NCBI GenBank assembly: GCA_963699825.1
Contig: CAVOVI010000004.1
Coordinates: 682,001-746,000 of the forward strand
Source: SPDF01 sp963699825
Lineage (GTDB): Bacteria; Gemmatimonadota; Gemmatimonadetes; Gemmatimonadales; GWC2-71-9
Reading direction: 5' to 3'
Length of the DNA: 64,000 bases
The stretch's first letter is position 1, and every line of letters begins with the position of its first letter. This document shows positions 54,472-64,000 of this stretch, piece by piece. Both the position numbers and the translations under genes were made by a program. The notes under the pieces are model-generated. The model did not search any database and had not been told where the DNA came from. It saw only the letters and a program-made list of their open reading frames with translations.

Positions 54472-56404
54472 GCCACTGTAGCGAGGCGCGAAGGGCCGAG
54501 CAATCTGTCGGGATCTTCGTCGCCTTCGCGTGAGGCCTGCTGGATGACGGAATCTAGACCCGCGACGGAGCACAGCGAAGGCGAGGTTCTGGAGGTCGGC
54601 CGGGGAAACACCGGGCACGCGCCCGGCCTGGCCGATGGAGGTGGGCTGGACGGCGCTGAGCTTCTCACGCGCCTCCCAGGAAATCGTCTGGATGCTGTGA
54701 TACTCAAGGGTGGCGGGGAGGGGAACCTCATCGAGCTCCGCGAGACGAGCCGCGGCCTCCCGCTCCCGAACCAGATAGCCCTCATACTTGATCTCGATGT
54801 CGGCCCACTCGGTGTGTTCTGGGTCCAGACCGCTCCCCGCAGCCGTCAGGAGGGACGCCAAGGTCACCCCCGGCCGGCGACAGAGTTCCTTCAGGCGGGT
54901 CGGCTCCCCGATCGGGGATTGGCCCGCCTCGGCCAGGATCGGGTTCGCCAGTTCCGGTGAGATCGCGGTCTCGACCGCCTCCATCGACGCAGCATCTTCT
55001 CGCTCGAGGCGCTCCTCGGCGGTTCGGATCTCCGTCTCGCCAAGCAGCCCCAGTCGCCGGGCGATCGGATAGAGCCGTCGCAGGGCGTTGTCCTGCCGGA
55101 GGAGGATTCTGAACTCCGCCCGACTGGTGAAGAGCCGGTACGGCTCATCCACTCCCCGGTGAACCAGGTCGTCAACCAGGACTCCCGTCATCGCCTCGTC
55201 CCGGGAAAGCACCACCGGCTCCCGCCCCTGCACCTGCAGCGCCGCATTCAGACCCGGCGATCGCCCCCTGGCCGGCCGCCTCCTCGTACCCGGTGGTGCC
55301 GTTCACCTGCCCGGCGAAGAAGAGCCCCGGCAGTGCGCGCGATTCCAGCGTCGGGTGCAGCTGCGTCGGCGGGAAGTAGTCGTATTCGATGGCGTAGCCG
55401 GGCCTGGTCATCTCCACCGACTCGAGACCAGGCACCGCCCGCAGGAAGGCGAGCTGCACATGGGCCGGGAGAGAGGTCGAAAGCCCGTTCACGTAGAGCT
55501 CCGCCGTCCCCAGCCCCTCCGGTTCGAGGAAGACCTGATGTCGAACCGCATCGGGGAACCGGACGACCTTGTCCTCCACCGAGGGGCAGTATCTGGGACC
55601 CCGGCCGCTGATCGCCCCGCCGTAGAGCGCCGACTCCCGGATGTGCCGCTCGATGATCTCCTTCACCTCGGCGCCGGCCCAGGTCAGGAAGCAGGGGAGC
55701 TGCTCCGGATGCTCCACCCGCTCGAACTGGCTGAACCAGTAGGGCGTCGGATCCCCATCCTGACGGGTGAGCCGGGCGAAGTCGACGGTCCGGCCATCGA
55801 TTCTGGGCGGGGTTCCAGTCTTGAAGCGTTCTCTTGTAATACCTTGTGCCGCAATGGCTTGCGAGATTTCTATGGCGGGTGATTCTCCCGCTCTCCCGGC
55901 CGGTACCTGCGGATCCAGGCCGAGATGGATGGCGCCACGGAGGAAGGTGCCGGTGGTCAGAACGACGGCCCGGGCCTCGAATGTCAGCCCCTCCTTCGTC
56001 ACCACCCCTGCCACCCGGCCACCGCGGATCACGAACGACGCGGCGGTCCCCTGCGCAAACCGAAGGTTGGGACGCGCCTCGAGGAGCTGGCGCACGGCGC
56101 GGCGATAGAGCGCCCGATCGCACTGCGCCCTTGGGGACCAGACCGCCGGCCCCTTGGAGCGGTTCAGCATCCGGAACTGGATCCGCGCCAGGTCCGTCGC
56201 CCGCCCCATCACCCCGCCCAGCGCATCCACCTCGCGCACCACGGTGCCCTTGGCGATCCCGCCGATGGCGGGATTGCACGACATCTGCCCGATGGTCTCG
56301 AGGTTCTGCGTCAGCAGCAGCGTGCGTGCACCGGCCCGCGAGGCAAGCGCGGCCGCTTCAGCGCCGGCGTGGCCGCCGCCGATGATGATGACGTCGTAGT
56401 GCAT
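54460..56404 (-). CDS. mnmG: tRNA uridine 5-carboxymethylaminomethyl modification enzyme MnmG (GidA), one frameshift
   Basis: About 647 residues, FAD/NADH-dependent partner of MnmE that modifies wobble uridine. FAD site GGGHAGAEAA (9-18), YCPSVEDKVVRF, GQVNGTTGYEEAAGQG, and in the C-terminal part TSRAEFRILLRQDNALRRL and the terminal RVPGVSPADLQNL. One extra base near 55252 (GAIAG/LNAALQVQGREP) breaks the frame. After the normal family end there is a basic tail of about 35 residues (from GSRFRHPAG) that runs into the second parS site and stops there. That tail is unusual and may reflect another indel. Confidence 0.93.
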
Positions 56405-56821
56405 GGCGCAAGATAGGCAGATGGGCAGGGAGGCAGGGAGGCAGGGAGGCAGCGGGGCAGCGGGGCAGCGGGGCAGCGGAAGGTCGGATCGCCGTCATTC
56501 CCGCGAAAGCGGGAATCCAGATGTCTGGACCCCGGCCTTCGACGGGGCGGGCATATGCCCGCCCCTGCCGAAGCGAAGCCGCGATTTCGTGTCGGATGAT
56601 CAGATGGATGCGGTTGGGAAATGGAATCGCCCATTCGCTGTTCTGGGCGTGGGCGTAAGCCCACCCCGACGTGAGCCCACCCCTGCGGTCCGCCCAATCG
56701 AAATCCGATTTTGGCGGGATGATGGCGGAGCGTTCCCCCTCTCCCGGAGGGAGAGGGGGTTAGGGGGTGAGGGGTTACGCGGGAGAGGGGGTCATGGGGT
56801 GCGGAGCCATGGGGTGCAGGT
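56405..56821. repeat. Intergenic repeat island C, upstream of mnmG
   Basis: 417 bases, no gene. Contents in order: octamer tandem repeats (about 56424-56480: ggcaggga-type units then cggggcag units), the palindrome attcccgc-gaaa-gcgggaat (56497-56516), a perfect 22-base palindrome (ggggcgggcat and its complement, 56544-56565), a block (about 56583-56605) shared with island B, and a variant of the ccccctctcc palindrome (56735-56759). Confidence 0.75.
56424..56480. repeat. Tandem octamer repeats next to the mnmG start
   Basis: About four units of ggcaggga-type followed by about four units of cggggcag, 20-75 bases upstream of the leftward mnmG ATG. Read on the mnmG strand this is a C-rich CTGCCCCG/CTGCCTCC tract, probably inside the 5' untranslated region or promoter. 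Units of 8 bases are prone to slippage. Confidence 0.75.
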
Positions 56822-57442
56822 CTATTGAACCGTATCCACCACCGCCGCCTCCGGCTCACCCGTCGCGAAGATTGGCTGCCCCGATGCGGCGGCACCGATC
56901 GCCGTGCGCGTGACGCCATTCCGGTCGGCGAACACCAGCGACGTTGACCCGTCGGCGTTCAGGCCGAACACCGCGCGCGTGACCCCCAGGCTGTCGGCGA
57001 GCACCAGGCTCACATTCTCGTGGGGCAGCAGCCCGGCGACGAGGCGCGGCTTCCCTTCAGGGTCGGAGAGGGTGAGCCCCGCCGCGCCGTCCTCGAGCAG
57101 ACTCAGGCGGACACTGGCCTTGTTGTCGCCCCCCTGGAGCACCAGCTGGATGTCGCCGCGCGCGTCGACGCCCCATGCGCCGCGCACCTTGCCGGTTTGA
57201 TCCCGGAGCAGAAACTCTCTCGACTCCACCACCTGTGGCACCATGCCGGGCATCCCGTGCCGGCCGGCGAGGTAGATGACCGTCGAGGTCACGCCGAGCA
57301 GAACAGCGACGAACACCAGGACGAAGGTCACCCGCCGGCGAAGCTGTGCAATCAGGTGTTCCGATGCTTCAATGCGGCGCACGAGATAGATATCGTGCGC
57401 CGGGCCATCTTCAGCGGGAGTCTTGGTACCGGCATCCGTCAT
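56822..57442 (-). CDS. Membrane-anchored protein with beta-repeat C-terminus, unknown
   Basis: 206 residues. A cytoplasmic N-terminus of about 35 residues, one membrane helix (VTFVLVFVAVLLGVTSTVIYLAG), then a periplasmic region of short repeats with the pattern (V/R)-x-G-x-x-x-D-x-x-G-x-x-x-L-x-L (FLLRDQTGKVRGAWGVDARGD; LTLSDPEGKPRLVAGL; LADSLGVTRAVFGLNADG; FADRNGVTRTAIG), i.e. four strands-and-turns. Family not recognised. It lies 27 bases after the AAA+ gene in the Tad-locus direction. Confidence 0.68.
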   Translation of the reverse strand: MTDAGTKTPAEDGPAHDIYLVRRIEASEHLIAQLRRRVTFVLVFVAVLLGVTSTVIYLAGRHGMPGMVPQVVESREFLLRDQTGKVRGAWGVDARGDIQLVLQGGDNKASVRLSLLEDGAAGLTLSDPEGKPRLVAGLLPHENVSLVLADSLGVTRAVFGLNADGSTSLVFADRNGVTRTAIGAAASGQPIFATGEPEAAVVDTVQ

Positions 57443-57468
57443 CAGTCACTCGAAGTAGGAGTTTGGAG

Positions 57469-58817
<1,349 letters not shown>

Positions 58818-58821
<4 letters not shown>

Positions 58822-59201
58822 TGCACACTCTCCTTGACCCTGACCGGTGCTCCATCCCACTCCAGGCGGTCGCCGACGCCAGTACCTGTCGCGGCGAGCA
58901 CGCCCGCGGGGAGTTCCAGCACACCCCACGCCTCACGATGCATCGAACTGCGCCCTCCCGGCTCGAGCCGGTGGTAGAGCGCCACGACCAGGCCGTCTCG
59001 GTCCAGGAACGCAAGATCCAACGGAAAGCGCATCCCGAACATGTGCACGCCCCGGCAGGGGGCGAGGAGCAGCCCCTCGCCTGGGTTGAGCCCGGCGCGA
59101 CCGAGGAGGCCGCGGAAGCGCGACCACCAGGTGTCGGCCAGCAGCACCTTGTCGCCGATGGAAACCTCACGATCGACGTTGCGGACCGCGAGGGAGCGCA
59201 T
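58818..59201 (-). CDS. DUF192 protein
   Basis: 127 residues. The DUF192 signature is present: LADTWWSRFRGLLGRAGLNPGEGLLL, then GVHMFGMRFPLDLAFLDRDGLVV and AWGVLELPAGVLAATGTGVGD. No signal peptide here, although some family members are secreted. It abuts tadC (1-base overlap) and overlaps the AAA+ gene by 4 bases, so it belongs to the Tad transcript. Function unknown. Confidence 0.9.
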
Positions 59202-60121
59202 CAGAACGTCTTCGACAGCGTCTCGTACACCTGAATGACCGCCGGCCCGAGGATCACGACGAACATCGCCGGGAAGATGAAGAAGACCAGCGGGAAGAGC
59301 ATCTTGATGGCCGTCTTGGCGCTGGCCTCTTCGGCCCGCTGACGCCGCTTGGTGCGCAGCACCTCGGCGTGGGTCCGGAGTGCCTGCGCGATGCTGGTAC
59401 CGAATCGGTCGGTCTGAATGAGCATCGCCACGAAGGAACGAATGTCCTCGACCCCGGTGCGCTCACCGAAATTCCGCAACGCTTCATCACGCGGTGTACC
59501 GGCGCGGATCTCCAGGTTGGTGAGGACAATCTGCTGGCCCAGCACCGGGCTCACGTTGGTCACTTCCTGCGCAACCCGCACCAGCGCCTGGTTGAGCCCC
59601 AGGCCGGCCTCCACGCAGACGACCAGCAGGTCCAATGCGTCCGGGAGTGCCTTGACCATCTCGTGCTGCCGCCGCTTGGCCCGGCCGCCAACCACAAAGA
59701 GGGGAACCATCCAGCCGAAGAGGAATCCCCAGATGGCGGCGAAGACGGCGCCGAGGACCGGATACCCTGCCAGCGGAACCGTCGCCAGGATCACTACCGC
59801 CAACGAAACGCCGAGGAAGAAGCGGCCACCGAGGTAGACGGGCACCGCCGCGGGGCCGGTGAACCCGGCGTGCATCAGGAAGAGCCGGACCTCGGAGGCA
59901 TCGCGACTGCCTCCGACCCTGGCCCCCAGGTTCTCGAGCAGGTCCTGCAGTCGGCGCGCACGTTCTTCACGGCGGCGCTTGGCGCGCGCGGCGAGGTGGC
60001 CTTCATCGGCCAGCTCGTGGAGTCGGCGGACGGAATCAGATTCTTCCGGCACCAACTGCACCACGAACATGACGGCACCGATGACCGCTGATCCGATGAG
60101 TAGCGCGATGAGATATAGCAT
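59201..60121 (-). CDS. tadC: Tad pilus platform protein TadC
   Basis: 306-residue inner-membrane type II secretion F-domain protein. An N-terminal helix (YLIALLIGSAVIGAVMFVVQL), a cytoplasmic helical region, two central spans, the T2SSF core ALPDALDLLVVCVEAGLGLNQALVRVAQE ... TGVEDIRSFVAMLIQTDRFG and a C-terminal span. Partner of TadB encoded 9 bases upstream. Confidence 0.92.
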   Translation of the reverse strand: MLYLIALLIGSAVIGAVMFVVQLVPEESDSVRRLHELADEGHLAARAKRRREERARRLQDLLENLGARVGGSRDASEVRLFLMHAGFTGPAAVPVYLGGRFFLGVSLAVVILATVPLAGYPVLGAVFAAIWGFLFGWMVPLFVVGGRAKRRQHEMVKALPDALDLLVVCVEAGLGLNQALVRVAQEVTNVSPVLGQQIVLTNLEIRAGTPRDEALRNFGERTGVEDIRSFVAMLIQTDRFGTSIAQALRTHAEVLRTKRRQRAEEASAKTAIKMLFPLVFFIFPAMFVVILGPAVIQVYETLSKTF

Positions 60122-60130
60122 CAGGGCCGC

Positions 60131-61105
60131 CTAGATCTCGATGTCCACGATCTTCCGAATCCAGAGATACCCCAGGATCTGGAGGACGACCGCGGATACG
60201 GCGAGCAGTTTACCGACGGGATGCTCGAAGAGAATCATCACGTACGGACGATTGATGAGGAAAATGGCCAGGCCGACCACGATCGGGAGCGCCGCCAGCA
60301 CATATCCCGACATCCGACCCTGCGCCGTGATGACCCGGAGCTGGCGACGGATCTTGAACCGCTCCCGGATGACCTCGGACAGGTTGTCGAGCACCTCGGC
60401 CAGGTTGCCGCCGACCTCGCGCTGGATCAGAATGGCGGTAATCAGGATCCGCACGTCCACCAGCGGCACGCGATCGGCGATCCCGTACATCGAATCCTCG
60501 AACGGCAGGCCAAACCGCTGCTCCTCGAACACCTGAAGGAATTCGCCTGCCACCGGCTCGCTCGATTCATCCGCGACCATCTGGAGGCCGGCGGAAAGGG
60601 GGTGCCCGGCACGGATGGCCCGCCCCATGAGGTCGATGGCGCCCGGAAGCAATTCCTCGAACCGATTGAGGCGGCGCGCGGCACGGCGCTTGACCGTCAG
60701 GTAGGGCAGTAGCGCGCCAAACACAGCCGCGACGCCGGCCGCGAGCACCATTCGAGTGGCGAGCAGGGTGCCCACCCCAAAACCCGCACCCAGGCCTAGC
60801 GTCAGCAGGAAAAAGGTCGTCAGGCTCCATTTCGTGCCGCCCTGGTGCATGAGCCGCTGGATGTCATGCAGCTGCGGCAGGCGGGCCAGGACCGGCTCGA
60901 GCGCTCCTCCGTGCCGGGCCTGATCCCGGAGGATGGCGGCCTGGCCCTCGGGGCCGAAGTTCTCGCGGGCAAAGCTCTCGAGCTGTCGGACCACCTTCCC
61001 GGCACGAGTCCGCTCCCGGATTGCCTCCACGATCAACACAAACGAGATAGTCCCCAGCGCGACGGCCAGGAAGACGAAGAGGGCGGTGATGGTGGTCTGG
61101 TTCAT
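60131..61105 (-). CDS. tadB: Tad pilus platform protein TadB
   Basis: 324-residue T2SSF-family inner-membrane protein. An N-terminal helix (ALFVFLAVALGTISFVLIVEA), two middle spans around 118-155, the T2SSF motif LLPGAIDLMGRAIRAGHPLSAGLQMVADE ... RVPLVDVRILITAILIQREVGGN, and a C-terminal pair of spans. It lies 6 bases after tadA/cpaF. Confidence 0.92.
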   Translation of the reverse strand: MNQTTITALFVFLAVALGTISFVLIVEAIRERTRAGKVVRQLESFARENFGPEGQAAILRDQARHGGALEPVLARLPQLHDIQRLMHQGGTKWSLTTFFLLTLGLGAGFGVGTLLATRMVLAAGVAAVFGALLPYLTVKRRAARRLNRFEELLPGAIDLMGRAIRAGHPLSAGLQMVADESSEPVAGEFLQVFEEQRFGLPFEDSMYGIADRVPLVDVRILITAILIQREVGGNLAEVLDNLSEVIRERFKIRRQLRVITAQGRMSGYVLAALPIVVGLAIFLINRPYVMILFEHPVGKLLAVSAVVLQILGYLWIRKIVDIEI

Positions 61106-61111
61106 GGGCCG

Positions 61112-62536
61112 TTACCGCTCAAAGAGGGGCTTGCCATCTCCCCCCACGTTCTCGAAGAGGATCGGGCCCAACTCGACGCCGTAGGCCTGCAGCCGGTCGG
61201 CGAAGCGCGGACGGATGCCGGTGGCCTTGAACCGGCCCTTGACCCGCCCCTCTTCGCCGATCCCCTGCCGCTCGAACACGAAGATGTCCTGCATCGTGAT
61301 GACATCGCCTTCCATGCCCACGATCTCCGAGACCTGGATCAACTTCCGGGTACCGTCGGAGAGTCGGCTCACCTGAATGACGACATTGATGGCGCTGGCA
61401 ATCTGCTGGCGCATCGCCTTGTCGGGCAGGTTCAGGTTGGCCATCGCGAGCATCGTCTCGAGGCGCGAGAGGGAGTCGCGGGGGCTGTTCGAGTGGATGG
61501 TCGTGATCGACCCGTCGTGGCCGGTGTTCATCGCCTGGAGCATGTCCACCGCCTCCGAGCCACGGACCTCGCCGACCACGATGCGGTCGGGCCGCATGCG
61601 GAGCGCGTTGATCAGGAGCATCCGCTGGGCCACCCCACCGTGGCCCTCGATGTTGGGCGGGCGGGTCTCGAGCCGCACCACGTGGGGCTGGCGCAGCTGA
61701 AGTTCGGCCGAGTCCTCGATCGTGACGATCCGCTCGTCGTGTGGAATGAACGAGGAGAGGATGTTGAGCAGGGTCGTCTTGCCTGCGCCGGTGCCGCCGG
61801 AGATCAGGACGTTCAGCCGGGCCTTGACGATTCCGCTCAGGAGCTCGAGCATCGGCTCGGTCAGGCTCTCGGTACGGAGCAGGTCCTGTCCGGAGAGGGC
61901 GTCGCGCTTGAACTTACGGATCGAGAGGTGCGGACCATCGAGCGCCAGCGGCTTGATGATGGCGTTGACGCGCGAGCCGTCCGGCAGGCGCGCATCCACC
62001 ATCGGGCTGGAATCGTCGATCCGGCGGCCGACGGCCGACACGATCCTGTCAATGACCTGCAGCAGGTGCCGGTCGTCCTGGAAGCGCACGTCGGTGTGTT
62101 CGAGCTTGCCGTGCCGCTCGATGAAGACCTGATCCGAGGTGTTGACCAGGATGTCGGAGACCTCCGGGTCCTTCATCAACGGCTCGAGCGGGCCCAACCC
62201 GAAGATCTCGTCGAGCACCTGCCGGACGAGTTCCTCCCGCTCCTCGAAGTTGAGCGGGACCTTCTCGGTGGCCAGGAGGTCGTGCACCACCCGACGGATG
62301 GCGTCGATGACCTGTTCCCGCTCCAACTTGTCGAGGTTCCCGAGGTTGAGCCGCTCGAGGAGCCGCCGGTGAATCCGGCCCTTGAGCACCGCCCGTTCGT
62401 GGGCGCCGTCGGTGGGGGCCTTGTCGGCGCCACCCGGCAACCCCGAGACCCCCGGCGCCTCGGGCGCGGGGCGCTTCGGTGCAGCGGTGACAGGCGCCTC
62501 CCAGGGGAGTGGGGCCCGACCTGGTGTATCAGCCAT
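61112..62536 (-). CDS. cpaF: Tad pilus assembly ATPase TadA/CpaF
   Basis: 474-residue type II/IV secretion ATPase that powers pilus assembly. Visible: PLMKDPEVSDILVN (N-terminal domain), Walker A ISGGTGAGKTTLLN (about 260-273), the Asp box RIVTIEDSAELQL, Walker B RPDRIVVGEVRGSEAVDML, and the His box NTGHDGSITTIHSNSPRD. Acidic/Pro-rich N-terminal ~50 residues. It overlaps cpaE by 8 bases. Confidence 0.95.
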   Translation of the reverse strand: MADTPGRAPLPWEAPVTAAPKRPAPEAPGVSGLPGGADKAPTDGAHERAVLKGRIHRRLLERLNLGNLDKLEREQVIDAIRRVVHDLLATEKVPLNFEEREELVRQVLDEIFGLGPLEPLMKDPEVSDILVNTSDQVFIERHGKLEHTDVRFQDDRHLLQVIDRIVSAVGRRIDDSSPMVDARLPDGSRVNAIIKPLALDGPHLSIRKFKRDALSGQDLLRTESLTEPMLELLSGIVKARLNVLISGGTGAGKTTLLNILSSFIPHDERIVTIEDSAELQLRQPHVVRLETRPPNIEGHGGVAQRMLLINALRMRPDRIVVGEVRGSEAVDMLQAMNTGHDGSITTIHSNSPRDSLSRLETMLAMANLNLPDKAMRQQIASAINVVIQVSRLSDGTRKLIQVSEIVGMEGDVITMQDIFVFERQGIGEEGRVKGRFKATGIRPRFADRLQAYGVELGPILFENVGGDGKPLFER

Positions 62537-63806
62537 GGCGATTCTCCCGGCCGGCCGAGCCGGCCTTGTCCGCCTTCTGAATCCGGAACGCTGAGGTCAG
62601 CCGGTCCATGAAGCTGACGTGCTCACTGTCCTTCGGTGACCGACCGAGAATGAGCTGTACCAGTCGCTTCACGTCGCGGCTGTACGGCGACTTGCCGTTC
62701 AGGATGACCGGCTTGCCGCTGTTGATGGAGCGGATGACCGCCTCGTAGTCGTTGCTCAGGGTCGCGAAGACGGGCAGTCCCAGTGTCCGCTCGACGTCCG
62801 CGAGGGGGATTTCCTGGTCTTCCTGATAGCGATTCACCACCAGGCGGACCTGCTCGGTCGGGCGGGGCATCACCCGCCGAATCAGCGGCAGGGCCCGCTG
62901 GATGTTCCGCAGGTTGGGCAGATCCACCGTCGCGACGAGAAAGACCTGGTCCGCCTGCTCGAAGGCTGCCAGCGAGGTGGGGGCAAAGGACTTCGAGGTG
63001 TCGATGACGACGTAGTCGTACTGGCCCTTCAGGTAGCGGAGAATCTTCCGGATCTGATCCTCCGATACCGTCGCCGCGCGATCGGGGTGATACGGCGCGG
63101 AGAGAAGATTCACGCCGGAGTCGTGGCGCTCGATGTAGGAGGCCAGGAGCCCGCTGTCCATCCGGTGAAAGTTCTGCACCAGGTCCACGAAGTTGAACTT
63201 GGGCTGCACGCCGAGGAGGAGGGAGATCTCCCCCAGCTCGGCGTCGAGGTCCACCAGCAGGACCTGCTTCTGCGTCACCCGATGGAGATCGATGGCGAGG
63301 TTGACGGTCAGGGTGGTCGAACCCGCCCCGCCCTTCGGGCTGAAGACCGCGAAGATCTTCCCCTCCTCATGGCCCCGGGTGGTGGCCACGAGTGGCGCCA
63401 GCCGGGGTCGCACGCGATCGGCCGCCTCCAGGAGGGCGGCCTCGTCCACCGGCTTCGGGAGGTATTCGAGCACCCCCGCCCGCATGGCGGCCAGGAGCAT
63501 CTCCGCCGAGGCCGGGGGGCCGAGCGCGACGACGGCAACCGGGCCCATCTGGTCGGAACCCTTGGTGAGGTGCCGGACCAGCTGCAGCCCCAGATCGGCG
63601 TCCTCCTCCAGGTCCACGAACGCGAAGGTAGGCGCCGCCCGCCGGACATCGGCCAGGTGGGTCATGTTGAATGTGCCGACTCCCGCGTTGACGTCGAGCA
63701 CCAGCGACACGCCGTGCCCGGCCTCGAGGCAGAAGGCCTGCACGGTTGCGCGCAGGCCTTCGTCCGAGGAAATCAGTGCGGCGCGAACTCCTGAACCTGC
63801 AGACAC
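62529..63806 (-). CDS. cpaE: Tad pilus localisation protein CpaE (receiver-like + MinD-like ATPase)
   Basis: 425 residues from a GTG start at 63806. The N-terminal ~135 residues form a receiver-like domain (AALISSDEGLRATVQAFCLE ... LEYLPKPVDEAALLEA). The C-terminal domain is a MinD/ParA-type ATPase with a Walker A in which Ser replaces the usual Lys-Thr core (PKGGAGSTTLTVNLA), and a DLDAELGEISLLLG switch; this is the usual CpaE form. It places the pilus machinery and precedes cpaF. Confidence 0.9.
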   Translation of the reverse strand: MSAGSGVRAALISSDEGLRATVQAFCLEAGHGVSLVLDVNAGVGTFNMTHLADVRRAAPTFAFVDLEEDADLGLQLVRHLTKGSDQMGPVAVVALGPPASAEMLLAAMRAGVLEYLPKPVDEAALLEAADRVRPRLAPLVATTRGHEEGKIFAVFSPKGGAGSTTLTVNLAIDLHRVTQKQVLLVDLDAELGEISLLLGVQPKFNFVDLVQNFHRMDSGLLASYIERHDSGVNLLSAPYHPDRAATVSEDQIRKILRYLKGQYDYVVIDTSKSFAPTSLAAFEQADQVFLVATVDLPNLRNIQRALPLIRRVMPRPTEQVRLVVNRYQEDQEIPLADVERTLGLPVFATLSNDYEAVIRSINSGKPVILNGKSPYSRDVKRLVQLILGRSPKDSEHVSFMDRLTSAFRIQKADKAGSAGRENRHG

Positions 63807-63822
63807 AGCGATACCGCCTCCC

Positions 63823-64000
63823 CTATTCGACGAGCTTCAGAGTCTTGATGAGAGTGCCGCTCTCGGGCCCTTCGTCGCCGAACCCGGTCACGAACCCGAG
63901 GAAGCGGACCTTGACCGGCGACTTGCTCCCCTGGTTCGGCGGGATCGTCTCAAGGAAGAACCGGGCCAGATTGTTGAGCGGCACCTGGTCGTAGCCCGGA
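63823..64000 (-). CDS. C-terminus of an unidentified Tad-locus protein, 5' partial
   Basis: The last 59 codons of a leftward gene run into the window edge and end 16 bases before cpaE. They encode GYDQVPLNNLARFFLETI, then VKVRFLGFVTGFGDEGPESGTLIKTLKLVE. The family cannot be assigned from this piece; a TadE/TadG-like or other pilus-envelope protein is plausible by position. Confidence 0.6.
   Translation of the reverse strand, partial: PGYDQVPLNNLARFFLETIPPNQGSKSPVKVRFLGFVTGFGDEGPESGTLIKTLKLVE

Noticed and set aside
54426..54600. N-terminal remnant of rsmG overlapping parS (a VSRET-like frame)
   Set aside because: A VSRET peptide arises from any parS sequence read in that frame; no methyltransferase motif follows.
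56424..56480. CRISPR array
   Set aside because: Units are 8 bases with no unique spacers, and no cas gene is near.
60845..62611. Open frame of about 590 codons opposite tadB and tadA/cpaF
   Set aside because: Shadow of conserved secretion ATPase and platform genes; no start signal or domain.

Overview
The window is high-GC, gene-dense bacterial chromosome. Its content suggests a Gram-negative environmental lineage: an RND pump with an outer-membrane channel, a D15/BamA-type barrel, several lipoboxes, many signal peptides ending in A-Q, bactofilin and a Tad pilus. My best guess is Gemmatimonadota (inference from gene content and style; no rRNA or marker tree is available here). Two parS sites, parA, parB and mnmG sit together at 52.5-56.4 kb, the usual surroundings of a chromosomal replication origin, although no dnaA or oriC is visible. 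I see no tRNA, rRNA, CRISPR array, prophage or insertion sequence.

Layout. 1-6.8 kb (+): efflux operon of RND pump (5' end cut by the window), NodT/OprM channel, D15-type barrel and a small lipoprotein. 6.8-11.5 kb (-): mazEF toxin-antitoxin followed by a three-subunit molybdenum hydroxylase whose FAD subunit has the four-cysteine loop typical of 4-hydroxybenzoyl-CoA reductase. 11.7-16 kb (+): metal (zinc/manganese-type) uptake locus with two small secreted proteins, an outer-membrane barrel, a binding protein and a permease but no ATPase, closed by a clear terminator. 16.1-17.6 kb (-): triple-GAF protein. 17.9-21 kb (+): copper operon copZ-copA-csoR with a candidate CsoR site in its promoter. 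21.1-26.8 kb (-): five-gene unit with a deoxyhypusine-synthase-like enzyme, LOG-family protein, PLP enzyme and MFS carrier. 26.9-29.4 kb (+): small protein, type II NADH dehydrogenase and queG. 29.5-30.8 kb (-): APC permease. 31-38.5 kb (+): mainly secreted proteins of unknown role, a hydrolase, a VOC protein, a zinc metalloprotease and an acyltransferase. 38.5-45.7 kb (-): PEBP/DUF302/GMC-oxidoreductase group, membrane-anchored phospholipase-C-like enzyme, arginase, DUF5661 and DinB proteins. 45.8-49.2 kb (-): nucleoside-type ABC transporter. 49.5-54.2 kb (-): six overlapping genes parA-parB-LytM peptidase-bactofilin-BMP lipoprotein-Nif3. 54.4-56.4 kb: parS pair and mnmG. 56.8-64 kb (-): Tad pilus locus (cpaE, tadA/cpaF, tadB, tadC) continuing into a DUF192 protein, an AAA+ ATPase and a membrane-anchored protein.

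Two window-wide patterns matter to anyone using this annotation. First, ten conserved genes, including mnmG and copA, are broken by single-base indels (18 in total: 16 insertions and 2 deletions). In nearly every case removing or adding one base restores a full family protein, so I read these as sequence errors and give joined gene coordinates. Second, three intergenic islands (41.5, 49.2 and 56.5 kb) are mosaics of the same palindromic modules in different order and orientation. A related palindrome appears to be translated as part of the N-terminus of the molybdenum-hydroxylase large subunit.
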